From Bradyrhizobium lupini (GTDB taxonomy: Bacteria; Pseudomonadota; Alphaproteobacteria; Rhizobiales; Xanthobacteraceae): a DNA stretch of 64,000 bases. The stretch is from contig NZ_CP162553.1 in assembly GCF_040939785.1 (NCBI RefSeq), positions 2,356,001 to 2,420,000 of the forward strand. Direction: 5' to 3'. Both the position numbers and the translations under genes were made by a program. Of the stretch, positions 9,529 through 19,798 are shown in pieces. Each line of letters opens with the position of its first letter. The first letter of the stretch is position 1. A model generated the notes under the pieces. That model did no database searches and was not told where the DNA came from. It saw nothing but the letters and a program-made list of their open reading frames with translations.

Positions 9529-10255
9529 CTAGCACACTTGCACCCGGTCAACTTGCGGGTTTTTGGTCGTCAGCAACACATCGCCGACAAAGATGGAATT
9601 CGCACCGGCCAAGAAGCATAGGGCCTGGAGTTCATCAGTCATGTACTGACGCCCGGCGGCCAACCGTATGACGCCGTTGGGCATCATGCTCCGCGCGGTC
9701 GCCACCAGGCGCACCAGTGCAATCGGATCCGGACGCTCCGCCGTGAACCTCACTGGCACGCCATTCACCTCGTTCCAGAGCTTGATCCGGATGCTTTCCG
9801 GATGGTTCGGAAGATTGGCGAGCAGTAGCAGCATGCCGAAACGGTCCTCGGCGTCGTCACCGATGTCAATAATTCCGCCGCAGCAGATTTTGATGCCCGC
9901 CTGGCGCACGGGCGTAAGAGTGTCGACTCGCTCTTGCAAGGTCCGGGTAGTGATGATGCTGCGGTAGAACTCAGGCGAGGTGTCCACGTTGTGATTGTAG
10001 AAATCGGGGCCGGCGTCGGCGAGCCGTGCGGCGTGCTTTGGCGTGAGCATGCCGAGCATTACGCACGTCTCCATGCCACAATCTTTAACGGCGGCAATCA
10101 TATCGCAGACCTGATCGAGGTCGGGTCCTTTGGATTGCGCCAGGCGCGGCCACGCAGAAGCGGGTCGCCCCGGCGGCCTTGGCCCGTTGCGCGGCGGCGA
10201 CCACGTCAGACCGATCCATCAAGCGAGCCGCCTTCAGTCCAGTGGATACAAACAC
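9529..10255 (-). pseudogene. bioB: bioB remnant (biotin synthase), 5' truncated
   Basis: The stretch 9529-10101 is intact over 190 residues: [43 protein letters not shown] and LWNEVNGVP, all typical of the second half of BioB. Upstream in another frame is [19 protein letters not shown] followed by [11 protein letters not shown], so a frameshift separates them. The radical-SAM CxxxCxxC region is not found. Biotin synthase inserts sulfur into dethiobiotin; without that cluster this copy cannot work. It was the first gene of the decayed operon. Confidence 0.85.
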
Positions 10256-10751
10256 TCACATGCGCAGCTCCGGAAACTACACTCTTGCCCGCTATTGAAG
10301 GAGAAACATCGCCGAGTTGCGCGGGCCTCGCGCGCATATCAGGCTAATAGCCGGCCCGCCTTCCAGGATTTGATCGCAGCATCGAGGCACGCGCAACAAC
10401 GCTGCCCGACGCGCCTCACCCAGGTCACTAGCCGATGCGTACGTAGTTGCGCCCCGTAGGTCCTTTACTGATGCGAGGATTTGGCCGCCCGCAATGTGTA
10501 CCGGATCGACCGATCCGCTCTAATTCGTCACCTGGCCGATTCCTCGCTGGCGTTGTTATGCGCGTCACATTGCGTACAATAGACGAGCCGATTCTGCGGC
10601 GTGCCTTGCCGCTTTGAGAAGCGCAGCGGCCTTTGGTGCGCAGGGTGGTGCCCGCGGGCCCTTGGCGGGTCTGTGGCCGCCTAGGCTCCAGCGCCACTGC
10701 GCTCTCGATTACGTGCCGCCGCGCGACTTGGCATCGATGCGGCCGGATCCG
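10256..10751. other. Region without a clear gene
   Basis: Upstream of the bioB remnant. No radical-SAM N-terminus of bioB, no promoter motif and no convincing ORF is seen. Confidence 0.35.
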
Positions 10752-11171
10752 TTAAGACATGGCACTCATCTGCGCAAACAGAATTGCCGCTTCAGACGGC
10801 CCCAGCCCGACGATGCCCACGAAGGCTGACGGAGGCATCGGAATGACCTGACGGGTCGGCCTCCAGAGATGCAGGCAATAGCGACTGTTGTTCACATACT
10901 GTGACTGAGGAGGATGCAGCTGCATCACGCATTCCTCCTGATGCCAAAACAGATCTTTGGCGAGACACATCTCCTCCCAATTTGGAGATCGCCGTGGCGT
11001 CGACACAGAGACATGCTCCCAGCCCGGACGAACGAAGCCGATGATCTTGAGCTGGCAGCCACAAGGCCCCTGCACGAAGAAGAGACCCGAAGGACCAGAT
11101 CCGGGTGCGGTGGCGAACTGGCCATCGCGCACGCGTCCCGCTTCGAGCCTTTCTACAATTTGCTTCCTCAC
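10752..11171 (-). CDS. Conserved hypothetical protein (DUF7694-like)
   Basis: 139 residues from GTG 11171. The start is fixed by a very strong Shine-Dalgarno run, GGGAGGAGG, directly upstream on the minus strand. The core (LKIIGFVRPGWEHVSVS, WEEMCLAKDLFWHQEE, QLHPPQSQYVNN, CLHLWRP, MPPSAFVGI) has the fixed aromatic and His/Pro pattern of a small protein family common in phages and mobile regions of rhizobia, labelled DUF7694 as far as I recall. No function is known. Codon use is coherent across its length. It stands alone between the biotin remnants and the small ORF at 11933. Confidence 0.7.
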   Translation of the reverse strand: MRKQIVERLEAGRVRDGQFATAPGSGPSGLFFVQGPCGCQLKIIGFVRPGWEHVSVSTPRRSPNWEEMCLAKDLFWHQEECVMQLHPPQSQYVNNSRYCLHLWRPTRQVIPMPPSAFVGIVGLGPSEAAILFAQMSAMS

Positions 11172-11932
11172 ACCTCCTCCCTCTTTTGACCGATAGGGCC
11201 AAATCCGGCACCACTCGTGTTGTCCGACTCATACATCGACCGGCCGCCGCGCCAGCATGGGCAATCCCAACTACTGCGGACCATCTGCACCGAACTTAGT
11301 TGGAAGACGAACATCGGCTTTGTCCGGATCGTCCAGCGGAGAGTTTCTCCTGCAGTTTATCTTTCGACATCTGATCTTTCCTTGGATTTTCTCGTGATTC
11401 GTGCCTTCGTTGCGAACTTGCCTCATGCAGACAATCGGCACAGACATCTACGATGGTTGTCGCGGCAAGCCGGGCCTGCAGGAGCTGCTGCCGCCCCTTC
11501 GCCTAAACAAGTCCGCAAGGTATGGCGTTGGGCTAACCGTGCTTGATGCCAGAACCGACTAAAATGCCTCAGAGCAACAATGGCGGCGGAGGCCATTTGG
11601 CGCGGCATGATCCGGCGAACCGGCTAGTTTGGCGCCAAACAAACGTCATCGGCTTCAGAATGCAAAGCGATGCCAATGTATCGACAGCTCGTCAACGAGA
11701 GGCTTTGCTCTTGCGACGATCTGACGGTGGGCTTTCATCTCAGTCCTTTTCATGTCGAGCGGTAGCCGGCTTACCGCCTGAGACACCGTCAATGCGTCAT
11801 CTATGTGGCCGGTCACAATGGATCCACGGCCAGGGAACGCGTGACGAAGTTTCGCAGTTCAGCCCTAGAGGGCCTCGAGCTCCAACACGGCGAGACTTCG
11901 GTGGCCGCAGTCACAGTTCGCTCCGGTAGCGA
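11172..11932. other. Region without a clear gene
   Basis: Open frames on both strands, none with recognisable sequence or a good ribosome binding site. Nothing else is seen. Confidence 0.35.
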
Positions 11933-12121
11933 TCAGAACTGCCCGTCAAGCTCGCTTCTTTGCCGCCCCTCCGCGAGGCGAGCCAGCTTGTCATATTCCT
12001 CAGCGACCTTGAGGAGCCTGCATCTAGATGTGTCGTCCTCGATCGACTCCGCTTTTAGTCGGGTCGCTTCCGCACGGCCTCGCCAATGTTTGGCGTCTGA
12101 GAATAGATTTTTCTGCTTCAT
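11933..12121 (-). CDS. Small conserved alpha-helical protein
   Basis: 62 residues from ATG 12121. The pattern HWRGRAEATRLKAESIEDD then LLKVAEEYDKLARLAEGR matches a short helical protein seen in many copies in Bradyrhizobium genomes (W-R-RAEE-R-A-E, then L-IA-DYE-LA). It is almost wholly charged helix, probably a small coiled coil, with no signal or membrane segment. Function is unknown in the family. The ribosome binding site is weak. Confidence 0.6.
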   Translation of the reverse strand: MKQKNLFSDAKHWRGRAEATRLKAESIEDDTSRCRLLKVAEEYDKLARLAEGRQRSELDGQF

Positions 12122-12424
12122 GCAAAAGAGGATGCAATGTTTAGATCAAGAAAATGCGACACGGGCCCTACGTAAGATCCCGTAGGCTGGCTTTCGCAAA
12201 AGCACCTCATTTGCCGTTAGCGCAGCCACTCGCTTTGTTAATGTCCGACATGCGACAAGCCGCTGGCAAGAGACGTAAGCGCGGCGAGTAAGCTTCACTG
12301 CAATCCCTCGGTTGAGAAGGCCGATTGGAAAGGCCACGCGACCGGAGCATGATGGACGAGATTTGGCTTCACCGGCCGTTCACGCAGAATTCTGCGCGAA
12401 ATGCGCGGCTCTCGACATAAATGG
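12122..12424. other. Intergenic region
   Basis: No supported gene. Open frames at 12146-12337 (minus) and 12312-12599 (plus) lack recognisable content. Confidence 0.35.
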
Positions 12425-12452
12425 CTTGAATCGGACGCAGCGTCAGATTGTA
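12425..12452 (+). promoter_or_regulatory. Recurrent 28-bp island motif, copy 2
   Basis: Left CTTGAATCG, right GCGTCAGATTGTA. It lies 150 bases upstream of the SKWP effector-like gene. The CGTCAG-TT core resembles the start of the rhizobial tts box (binding site of TtsI), but the TCGAAAGCT half of that box is absent. Confidence 0.55.
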
Positions 12453-12602
12453 GGGTCTTCTTGCGGGCGAGCGTCCACGATCGCCTGCCGATGGCTTGGG
12501 AGCGACGGCTTGCAGACGGGACGCACTTGGCTTGTGCAGCAGACATTACGGCGTGAGGGCGCCAGCGCTACCTGTCCGAACTCCAGTCAGCTTGCGTGAG
12601 CA

Positions 12603-14630
12603 ATGTCGCGATCCGATTTCAGTTCGAGATCCTGGCCAGGGAAGGGTCGACAGATGACGCGCCCTGGACAAGCAGTCTCACTCGACCGGCTCCGCTTGGA
12701 GCAGCACGTTCGCGCGGAGCACTCAGAGCCACCAAATCGAACGATGGCCACACTCGATGAGCTTCTCGCAACGATCAGCCACGCTTGCCGTTGTCAGGAC
12801 GTGCGCGCATTCTCAGGTTCACTATTCGACGATTCCAAGCAACTCACGAGATCAAATCGCGCACGCTTCCTGCGAAAGGCCGCGACTGCGTTCAAGATCG
12901 CATTTGTTCCACGATTTGAGGAAGACATCCGCCTCAAGCTAGCATCGAAATACGCCACAATATGTGATGCGCTCAGCCGGCAGTCTGGCGGTCAGGCAGG
13001 TACCGATCTTTCCAAAGCTCTGGCGGCTCAGCTCTCCCGCCTCAATGACGCACAGATGGAGCAAGTCGACTTCACATCACTTTCGCTCTTTGCGTGTTCA
13101 TTTGGCCGCCATCCTGCGTCTTCCGACTGCCGCGATGGCATGATCAGAATTGCTGAAGTTTGCCGCGACAAGAGCGAGCCGCTCCAGGACCTAACCGGCG
13201 AGCACCTATCATTGCTGATAAGCGGCTTTAGCAAGTGGCCGGATCAACCGGCGGTTCGTGAAGCCGCTCTCAGGATCGCGACTGAGATTTCTTGCCGTAC
13301 GCGTTCGGATGATCGCCTCTCAGCGCTCACCCCGCGGCATCTATTAATGCTCGTGAACGGCGTCGGAAAATGGCTAGGAGAGGAACGCTTTCACACGGCA
13401 GTTGTGATCATCGCAGATGAGCTTGTGCGCCGAAGCGATCGACTCTCCGATTTTACCCAGGAACAGCTGGCGAATCTGATCAGCGTCTTTAGCAAGCGGC
13501 CGGAAGATTCGAGTTGTCGCAAGGCAGCGATCGCGATCAGCAACGAACTTCTCCGCCGCTCCGATCAGCTCTCCGATTTCAGTCAGCAGCGTCTGGCTAA
13601 GCTCGTAAACGGGTTCAGCAGGTGGCCGGGCGAGCTCGCGCCTCGGCAAGCCACCGCCAAGATTGCAGGAGAACTCCTTCGTCGCGGGCTTTCCGTCGAT
13701 CACCATGAGTTGGCGAGTCTGGTAAACGGCTTCAGCAAATGGACGGCGGAGGTTGCCTGTCTCGCGGCGAGCGTCGCGATCGCGGATCAAGTCATCCGTC
13801 ACGCTCGCGGTGCCGAGCGCCTCTCTTATTTTCGTTACCAGGAACTCGGGGTGCTGGTAAACGGTTTCAGCAAATGGCGGCAGGACCCGAGCTGCCGCCA
13901 AGCCACAATTGAAATTGCCGGTGAAGTGCTCGCCCGCTGTGACCGCGCCGACGGCGTCTCCTGCATTACTGAACAGGCACTGGCGAACCTCGTAAATGGG
14001 TTCAGCAAGTGGCCACAACAGCTGTCTCTTCGCGACGCGACGGCTGCGCTCGCCCGGGAGGTCGTTTACCGTGCCCGACGGGCCGGTCAGCTCTGTGATT
14101 TTACGCAGCAAGGACTGGCTATTCTGTTGAACGGCTTCAGCAAATGGCCAACGGAAATTCCGCTGCGCGAAGCTAAGACTGCGATCGCGCACGAGGTCCT
14201 TTCTCGGGCCTGCCGTTCCGACCGGCTTTCTCATTTTACGCGTCGAGCACTGGCGATCCTCGCCAACGGCTTCAGCAAATGGCGACAAGAGGAGATCTCT
14301 CGCCATGCGACGGTAGCCATCGCGCAGGAGATTCTTCGCCGCACTTTCCAGGTTTGTGATTTTAGCGAGCAGGAGCTTGCTCAGCTCATGCGTGCGTTCA
14401 GTCACTGGCCGAAAGAGGTCACCTCTCGCGAAGTCGCAGTCGTGATCTCCGAGGAAGTCCTGCGCCGCCTCACCGGGACTGCGCGTTTCACCGAGCAGGA
14501 GTTCGCATACTTGGCGAATGGGTTAGCCAAGTGGCCCGAAGTGGCGATCTGTCATCGAGCCGCTGCGGCTATCGGCAATTGGACAGCGCTAGGTGACCGA
14601 CGACGAACACCATGTCATGCGGCGGTTTGA
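12603..14630 (+). CDS. SKWP-repeat protein, candidate type III effector (RipS/XopAD-like)
   Basis: 675 residues from ATG 12603; later in-frame ATGs exist and no ribosome binding site decides. After a Ser/Arg-rich N-terminus, as is usual for type III secretion signals, there is a helical region and then about eleven tandem units of 40-50 residues, each carrying a version of L-VNGFSKWP (variants include GFSRWP, AFSHWP, GLAKWP). This SKWP signature defines Ralstonia RipS and Xanthomonas XopAD effectors, large alpha-solenoids delivered into host cells. Those proteins are often much longer; here the frame ends soon after the last repeat with an unrelated tail (RRRTPCHAAV), suggesting truncation. 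A recurrent motif lies 150 bases upstream. No T3SS apparatus gene is in the window. Confidence 0.75.
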   Translation: MSRSDFSSRSWPGKGRQMTRPGQAVSLDRLRLEQHVRAEHSEPPNRTMATLDELLATISHACRCQDVRAFSGSLFDDSKQLTRSNRARFLRKAATAFKIAFVPRFEEDIRLKLASKYATICDALSRQSGGQAGTDLSKALAAQLSRLNDAQMEQVDFTSLSLFACSFGRHPASSDCRDGMIRIAEVCRDKSEPLQDLTGEHLSLLISGFSKWPDQPAVREAALRIATEISCRTRSDDRLSALTPRHLLMLVNGVGKWLGEERFHTAVVIIADELVRRSDRLSDFTQEQLANLISVFSKRPEDSSCRKAAIAISNELLRRSDQLSDFSQQRLAKLVNGFSRWPGELAPRQATAKIAGELLRRGLSVDHHELASLVNGFSKWTAEVACLAASVAIADQVIRHARGAERLSYFRYQELGVLVNGFSKWRQDPSCRQATIEIAGEVLARCDRADGVSCITEQALANLVNGFSKWPQQLSLRDATAALAREVVYRARRAGQLCDFTQQGLAILLNGFSKWPTEIPLREAKTAIAHEVLSRACRSDRLSHFTRRALAILANGFSKWRQEEISRHATVAIAQEILRRTFQVCDFSEQELAQLMRAFSHWPKEVTSREVAVVISEEVLRRLTGTARFTEQEFAYLANGLAKWPEVAICHRAAAAIGNWTALGDRRRTPCHAAV

Positions 14631-15190
14631 AGCGAACGGAACACGGCTGCACACCGCTCGTAAGACACGAAGGGCTGCGCTGCTCCAAAGGACGATAACT
14701 GAATGCAGGATCACGCGAGCAAGCGGCGCGACCAACGGCACCACACTTTTAGGCGCGAGGCGATCGTGATAGGCGACGAGATGGGCTCGCAACCTCGTTC
14801 AGCGGGGCGGATTTCTTGTCGTACTTTCAGCCATCGAGGCAATGATCCACGCGTAGTGAGTAGCGAGGTTTTGACGGGCGGCACTATGTCGAATGGTACA
14901 TTGAACGGCCGCGGCAGATCTCTGCAGATGCTCGGCGCTCTGCGTTCAACGGCGTTTCTAGAAAAGCACGGAGGCGGCGTCATCGCCGCCGCTCTCGGCA
15001 GAGATGCATCGAGTGTTCGCTCACGCCGCAGCCCTTTCTGTCGGATTGCTTCCGAGCCCGCGTCCATCGTGTTTTTCGGAACGGCAACAGCGCCTCCAGA
15101 GTGCAGTGGCTTCTGCAGCTTTGGATGCCAAGCAGTCGCTCAACTGACGACCATGTAGCGCGAGCTCAAACCACAGGGAACTCTCTATTT
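14631..15190. other. Region without a clear gene
   Basis: May contain the eroded continuation of the SKWP gene, but no further SKWP unit is readable in any frame. No supported gene. Confidence 0.35.
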
Positions 15191-15457
15191 ATGCTCTGCC
15201 AGAAATGTCACAGAGATAACTGGTGCGAGATCGCAATGCACGATCCCTGGACCGGCCGACCAGTGATCACCTGCAACACTTGCGGCGAGTATGCCGAGTA
15301 CAACAGCCTCCAGCGCAAAGCGGCTCACGCGATCATGGCAGCTACCTTGGCCTGTAGCGTGAGCATAGAGGACCGGCGCGATCCCCGGGTGGTTGCTGAT
15401 AGGATCTTGGATGCACTGGAGAATGCCGGCCTAACAGTCGCTCGCGCCTCAAAATGA
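15191..15457 (+). CDS. Small zinc-ribbon-like hypothetical protein
   Basis: 88 residues from ATG 15191, with AGGGAAC about ten bases upstream. Two Cys pairs (CQKC at residues 3-6 and CNTC near residue 30) are spaced as in a zinc ribbon. The second half (AAHAIMAATLACSVSIED then DRILDALENAGL) is helical. I do not recognise a characterised family. A longer in-frame start at 15101 exists but precedes a low-quality stretch. It could be a nucleic-acid or protein-binding module; this is not shown. Confidence 0.5.
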   Translation: MLCQKCHRDNWCEIAMHDPWTGRPVITCNTCGEYAEYNSLQRKAAHAIMAATLACSVSIEDRRDPRVVADRILDALENAGLTVARASK

Positions 15458-17012
15458 ATGGGGAGGAGCGCCGATCGGCGCCGTCTTCCGACGCATGACG
15501 ACCCCCACATGGATCGAAACCGCAATGATCGTTGACCTGACGCGGCCTGCACCTGACGGCGCCTTTCGAGGTCCATCGTCCAAAGTTTGTCTGGAACGGC
15601 AAAGTCACTGCTTAGTGCCTTCACGGGAACTGCACTCATTGACCAGAATAACCGCTGCCAATGGATCTCGTTTCCCATTCTGCCCAGCCGCGCCAGCCCC
15701 GAGAAATCCCGGGAAACAGCCCCACCCCAGACCGTGTAGCGGGAGAGCTCGGCCGGATAGACGAGGCGCCAATTCGCACAGATGCCACAGAGCATCCTCG
15801 CCATGGACGCTTGATTCGGCCGGCGAGCGCGCTCCTATTCCATGGACCTCACAAGAACTTCATTGACACGCGTGCTCGCTCGTTGCCACGAGCAGCAGCC
15901 TCACCGCCGCGGCGTGGCTATGCCGGGTTGGGCAGACCCGGCTGCGCAATTCCGCGGAGGACGAATAGCGAAAGCCAGCCGCTTTGGCGCAGCGCCTCCC
16001 GCCCTCCTCCCGTCGCGGCTGGCTCCTGGCGTGAGATATTCCCGCAATAACCGCGCAGGGGATTGAAACGTACGTAGCGTCAGATTGTAGAGTGCCCCTG
16101 CTAAGTGGCTCCAATCTTCAGTCGCCCTCGAATTCCTGTGGACAAAAGCGGAGCAAGCCGATCGCGTGTGATGAGGGGTGTTCTGCCAAAGCGGCTGAGG
16201 AATCGCGCTGAGTACGAAGGGACGCTGGTCCTGTTCTGTCTACGCAAATCGCCAAGTCGCATGAGGTCACGATTCCCCAGATGTAAGAAGGACCAATCCA
16301 GCATTGGAGACTTCGAAATACGGTTGCGAGCGCCAAGTGCCAACGAGCCGCTGCGAGATTGATGCGCTATCCTGGAGCGGTGATGTGAGAAGACCCGACG
16401 GATCCAACACGGTGTTGCTCGTCGACCATTGTGAGGGCCAATGTCGGGCAATTGTTGGCTTCAAGAATGGCGATCCTGGAAGAGCGTATATGTGCGGGGA
16501 ACCAATTGTGACGGGACTGCGCCAAAAGCCGTCATCATGGTGCGCTTATCACCATGTCCGAATGCACGTCATGCCATGGTCGGACGGACGCGCCCGTCCT
16601 TGAATGAAAGCAGACTAGATGACACTGATTGCGGCAGCAAGAGAGCTGCCGCTAGCTCCGCGAGCTGGCCTGCTCGGGATGCAGGCCTGACGATTGCCCC
16701 AGGGCCGACGCCGATGCAGGCAACGAGCCCTTTAACACCCCGACGAACGAGCATTGGAAACCTCATGTGATCGCCTTGGAACGGAAATGATGTGGAACTT
16801 TAGACACGCGAGCGATCGAAGATTGATCTCGGCACCTTGATTGAGCGCTACGCGGCGTTCAAACCCGATAAGCCAGCGATCCATTTCGATGGCGCGCCTC
16901 TAAGCTCACGCCCCTTTTGGCGCATTCGAGCAGGCGGCGCGTGCTTGAACAGCCCGAGTCGGCTCCCTCCACGATCAGCTCATCCCGCGTGTTTCTGCCG
17001 TGGGGCTGCAAT
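15458..17012. other. Long region without a clear gene
   Basis: About 1.5 kb with scattered short frames on both strands and no recognisable domain. It holds motif copy 3 at 16062-16089. Probably eroded sequence. Confidence 0.4.
16062..16089 (+). promoter_or_regulatory. Recurrent 28-bp island motif, copy 3
   Basis: Left ATTGAAACG, right GCGTCAGATTGTA. No convincing gene follows within 900 bases, so this copy may be orphaned by decay or mark an unannotated transcript. Confidence 0.45.
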
Positions 17013-17186
17013 ATGCGCGCCTTCACCTTTGCTTGTCCGACCACCAACACGATCGTCCAGGAATTGATCGATGATACGGACTGCGCGACAGAGAACAACT
17101 TTCAAGGCTTTGCTTGCCCGGCTTGCTCGCAGTCGCACTGGATGAACAGCAAGACTAGAAAACTTCTAGGCAAGGACAAGGAATGA
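17013..17186 (+). CDS. Small zinc-ribbon-like hypothetical protein
   Basis: 57 residues from ATG 17013. It begins MRAFTFACPTTNTIVQ and ends with CPACSQSHWMNS before a basic tail, giving one Cys near the start and a C-P-A-C pair followed by His. Short proteins of the plan CPxT-x(n)-CPACGxxHxW are common in rhizobial genomes with no known function. The ribosome binding site is weak. Confidence 0.5.
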   Translation: MRAFTFACPTTNTIVQELIDDTDCATENNFQGFACPACSQSHWMNSKTRKLLGKDKE

Positions 17187-17538
17187 GGGACACTCCCTGG
17201 CTCGACGCCCAAGCTGAGCACGGAGAGACTGTAGAACGCTTCTCGGCCAAATGGTCTGCCACCTCTTAGCTGCCCCGCAATTCATTGGGCGCACCCAAGC
17301 AATAGAGAAGCGCCTGACGAAGGCCGAACAAACTCTGCCGAACTACAAACTTTCGTATAGTCCTCCAAAACCTTTTCGACGCGGAGGATTTACCTCCATA
17401 CAGTTGAGCAATCGACGCAATGCCTGTAGAGGGTCCACACTTCGGCAGTTCGAGAGCGTGACGCTTCCACATCTGAAGAGCCAGACGCGATTGACCTCGT
17501 CGATTGGAGAATGACATTAGCCTGCGCAGAGGAATCAT
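17187..17538. other. Intergenic region upstream of noeL
   Basis: No convincing nod box is seen, although a GAGCAATCGAC string near 17408 loosely recalls its right half. An ORF at 17251-17514 has no recognisable content. Confidence 0.35.
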
Positions 17539-18624
17539 TTGTTAAACCAAGAGAGCAAACGGCGGGTCGCTCTAATCACCGGCGTGACCGGCCAGGACGG
17601 CGCCTATCTTGCTGAATACCTGTTGTCGCTCGGCTACATCGTGCACGGCGTAAAACGGCGCTCGTCCTCGTTCAACACCGCACGGATCGATCATCTCTAC
17701 CAGGACCCGCATCTCGGCAATGTGCCGTTCCTGATGCATTACGGCGACATGACGGATTCGACCAACCTGATCCGTCTCGTGCAGCAGATCCGGCCGACCG
17801 AGATCTACAACCTCGCCGCCCAGAGCCACGTCGCCGTCAGCTTCGAGAGCCCGGAATACACCGCCAATGCCGACGCGATCGGCGTGTTGCGCCTGTTGGA
17901 AGCGATCCGCATCCTCGGGATGGAGAACGAGACGCGGTTCTACCAGGCCTCGACGTCGGAGCTCTATGGCCTCGTGCAGGAGGTCCCACAGAAGGAGACC
18001 ACGCCGTTCTATCCGCGCTCGCCTTACGGCGTGGCCAAGCTCTACGGCTACTGGATCACGGTGAACTACCGCGAAGCCTACGGCATGTTCGCCAGCAACG
18101 GCATCCTGTTTAATCATGAGAGCCCAATCCGCGGCGAGACTTTCGTCACCCGCAAGATCACCCGCGGCGTCGCCCGCATCGAGCTCGGGCTGGAGCAGAC
18201 GCTCTATCTTGGTAACCTCGAGGCCAAGCGGGACTGGGGTCATGCCAAGGATTATGTCGAAGGCATGCACAAGATCCTCCAGGCCGACAAGCCGGACGAT
18301 TTCGTGCTCGCCACCGGTGAGATGCGCTCGGTGCGAGAGATGGTCGAGCTTGCCTTTGCCGAAGTCGGCCGCCGTATCGAATGGCGCGGCAAGGGCATCG
18401 ACGAGACCGGCGTCGATACCAAGAGCGGCAACACCGTACTCCGGATCGATCGCACCTATTTCCGCCCCACCGAGGTCGATCTCCTGGTCGGCGATGCCAG
18501 CAAGGCGCGCAAGGTACTCGGCTGGACGCCCAAGCGGACGTTTGCCCAACTCGTCGCGGAAATGATGGCGAGCGACCTGGCGGATGCCAAACGGGATGTG
18601 GCCAGTGGCAAACGCACCATTTGA
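17539..18624 (+). CDS. noeL: GDP-mannose 4,6-dehydratase
   Basis: 361 residues from TTG 17539, with AGAGGA five bases upstream; no ATG lies before the Rossmann motif, so TTG is the likely start. The NADP-binding site [16 protein letters not shown], catalytic STSELYG and the [15 protein letters not shown]yr-Lys pair are intact, and length is normal for GMD. The enzyme converts GDP-mannose to GDP-4-keto-6-deoxymannose, first step to GDP-fucose. nolK follows at once, and NodZ in the same window uses the product. GC content at third positions is visibly higher than in flanking sequence, more like core-genome genes. Confidence 0.9.
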   Translation: MLNQESKRRVALITGVTGQDGAYLAEYLLSLGYIVHGVKRRSSSFNTARIDHLYQDPHLGNVPFLMHYGDMTDSTNLIRLVQQIRPTEIYNLAAQSHVAVSFESPEYTANADAIGVLRLLEAIRILGMENETRFYQASTSELYGLVQEVPQKETTPFYPRSPYGVAKLYGYWITVNYREAYGMFASNGILFNHESPIRGETFVTRKITRGVARIELGLEQTLYLGNLEAKRDWGHAKDYVEGMHKILQADKPDDFVLATGEMRSVREMVELAFAEVGRRIEWRGKGIDETGVDTKSGNTVLRIDRTYFRPTEVDLLVGDASKARKVLGWTPKRTFAQLVAEMMASDLADAKRDVASGKRTI

Positions 18625-19582
18625 GCTGAAGGGCAGAAGCGTCTACGTCGCCGGCCACCGCGGCATGGTTGGCAGTGCGCTGGTGCGCCGGCTGGGGCGG
18701 GAGGACGTGAATCTCGTCACGGTGGACCGGCGCGACGTCGATCTCTGCAACCAGGCCGCCGTGTTCGACTGGTTCGCCAAGACGCGGCCAGAGGTGATCT
18801 TCGTTGCTGCCGCCAAAGTCGGCGGCATTGTCGCCAACGACACGCTGCGTGCCGAATTCATCTATGACAACATCGCGATCGCGGCGAACGTGATCCATGC
18901 CGCGTATCTCAATGGCGCCGAGAAGCTGATGTTTTTGGGCTCCTCCTGCATCTATCCGAAGCTGGCGCCGCAGCCCTTGCGCGAGGACACGGTGCTATCA
19001 GGTCCGCTGGAGCCGACCAACGAGCCCTATGCGATCGCCAAGATCGCCGGCATCAAGATGGTGGAGGCCTATCGCAGCCAGTTCGGCAGCGACTTCATCA
19101 GCGTGATGCCGACCAATCTCTACGGCCCCGGCGACAATTATCATCCCGAACTGAGCCATGTCGTCGCGGCGCTGATCCGGCGCTTCCACGAGGCGAAGGT
19201 CGCGGGTGCCAAGAGCGTTGCCGTGTGGGGCACCGGCACGCCACGGCGCGAATTCCTCTATGTCGACGACATGGCCGACGCCTGCGTGTACCTGATGAAG
19301 ACCTATTCGGGAGCAGAGCTGATCAACATCGGCACCGGCGAGGACATCACCATCGCCGAGTTCGCGCGCGTCGTCGCAGAGATCGTCGGCTACAGCGGCG
19401 AGATCGCCTTCGACACCTCGCGCCCCGACGGCACGCCGCGCAAGCTGCTCGACGTCAGCCGCCTCGCAAAGCTCGGCTGGCGCGCGAGGACATGGCTTAC
19501 AGATGGAATGCGGCAGACCTACCAGGACTTCTTAGCGGTATCGGCCAAATCGGACAAAAGGAGAGAATCATGCAGCTGTTAG
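18605..19582 (+). CDS. nolK: GDP-L-fucose synthase
   Basis: Overlaps the end of noeL by about 20 bases. GTG 18605 gives [10 protein letters not shown] and 325 residues; ATG 18596 and ATG 18584 are in-frame alternatives. It carries [16 protein letters not shown] (NADP binding), the SSCIYPK serine and the [11 protein letters not shown]yr-Lys pair of GDP-fucose synthases. It epimerises and reduces the NoeL product to GDP-L-fucose, the donor for NodZ. The last ten or so residues ([11 protein letters not shown]) look unrelated to the family and may come from a small 3' rearrangement. Composition matches noeL. Confidence 0.9.
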   Translation: MANAPFELKGRSVYVAGHRGMVGSALVRRLGREDVNLVTVDRRDVDLCNQAAVFDWFAKTRPEVIFVAAAKVGGIVANDTLRAEFIYDNIAIAANVIHAAYLNGAEKLMFLGSSCIYPKLAPQPLREDTVLSGPLEPTNEPYAIAKIAGIKMVEAYRSQFGSDFISVMPTNLYGPGDNYHPELSHVVAALIRRFHEAKVAGAKSVAVWGTGTPRREFLYVDDMADACVYLMKTYSGAELINIGTGEDITIAEFARVVAEIVGYSGEIAFDTSRPDGTPRKLLDVSRLAKLGWRARTWLTDGMRQTYQDFLAVSAKSDKRRESCSC

Positions 19583-19798
19583 TTGCTGACGGCGCTCATT
19601 GTCCGATTCCCAGAAAGTTGCTTCAGATCGTCTGGCGACTTCGATTGGGCTTCCGGTGTTGCTTTGAGCTCGCGCACGCCGAGTGACGCGTGCGCGATGG
19701 AAGGCCGGCGCAACTACACCGGTCGATAAATAGCGAGCGAATTGGTCAGGCGCGTCTTGCGAGACGCTCTGTTTTGAAGTTGAGGTAAACTGGTTGCC

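Noticed and set aside
13200..14560. Regular repeats that might suggest a CRISPR or satellite array
   Set aside because: They are in-frame protein repeats (SKWP) with degenerate DNA, no constant repeat unit and no unique spacers. No CRISPR is seen in the window.
17400..17430. A weak nod-box-like string before noeL
   Set aside because: Only a GCAATCGAC fragment fits; the ATCCA-N-GATG half is absent.
17572..18549. A 325-codon minus-strand frame across noeL
   Set aside because: It is the shadow of a GC-rich gene; no domains, and noeL is certain on the other strand.
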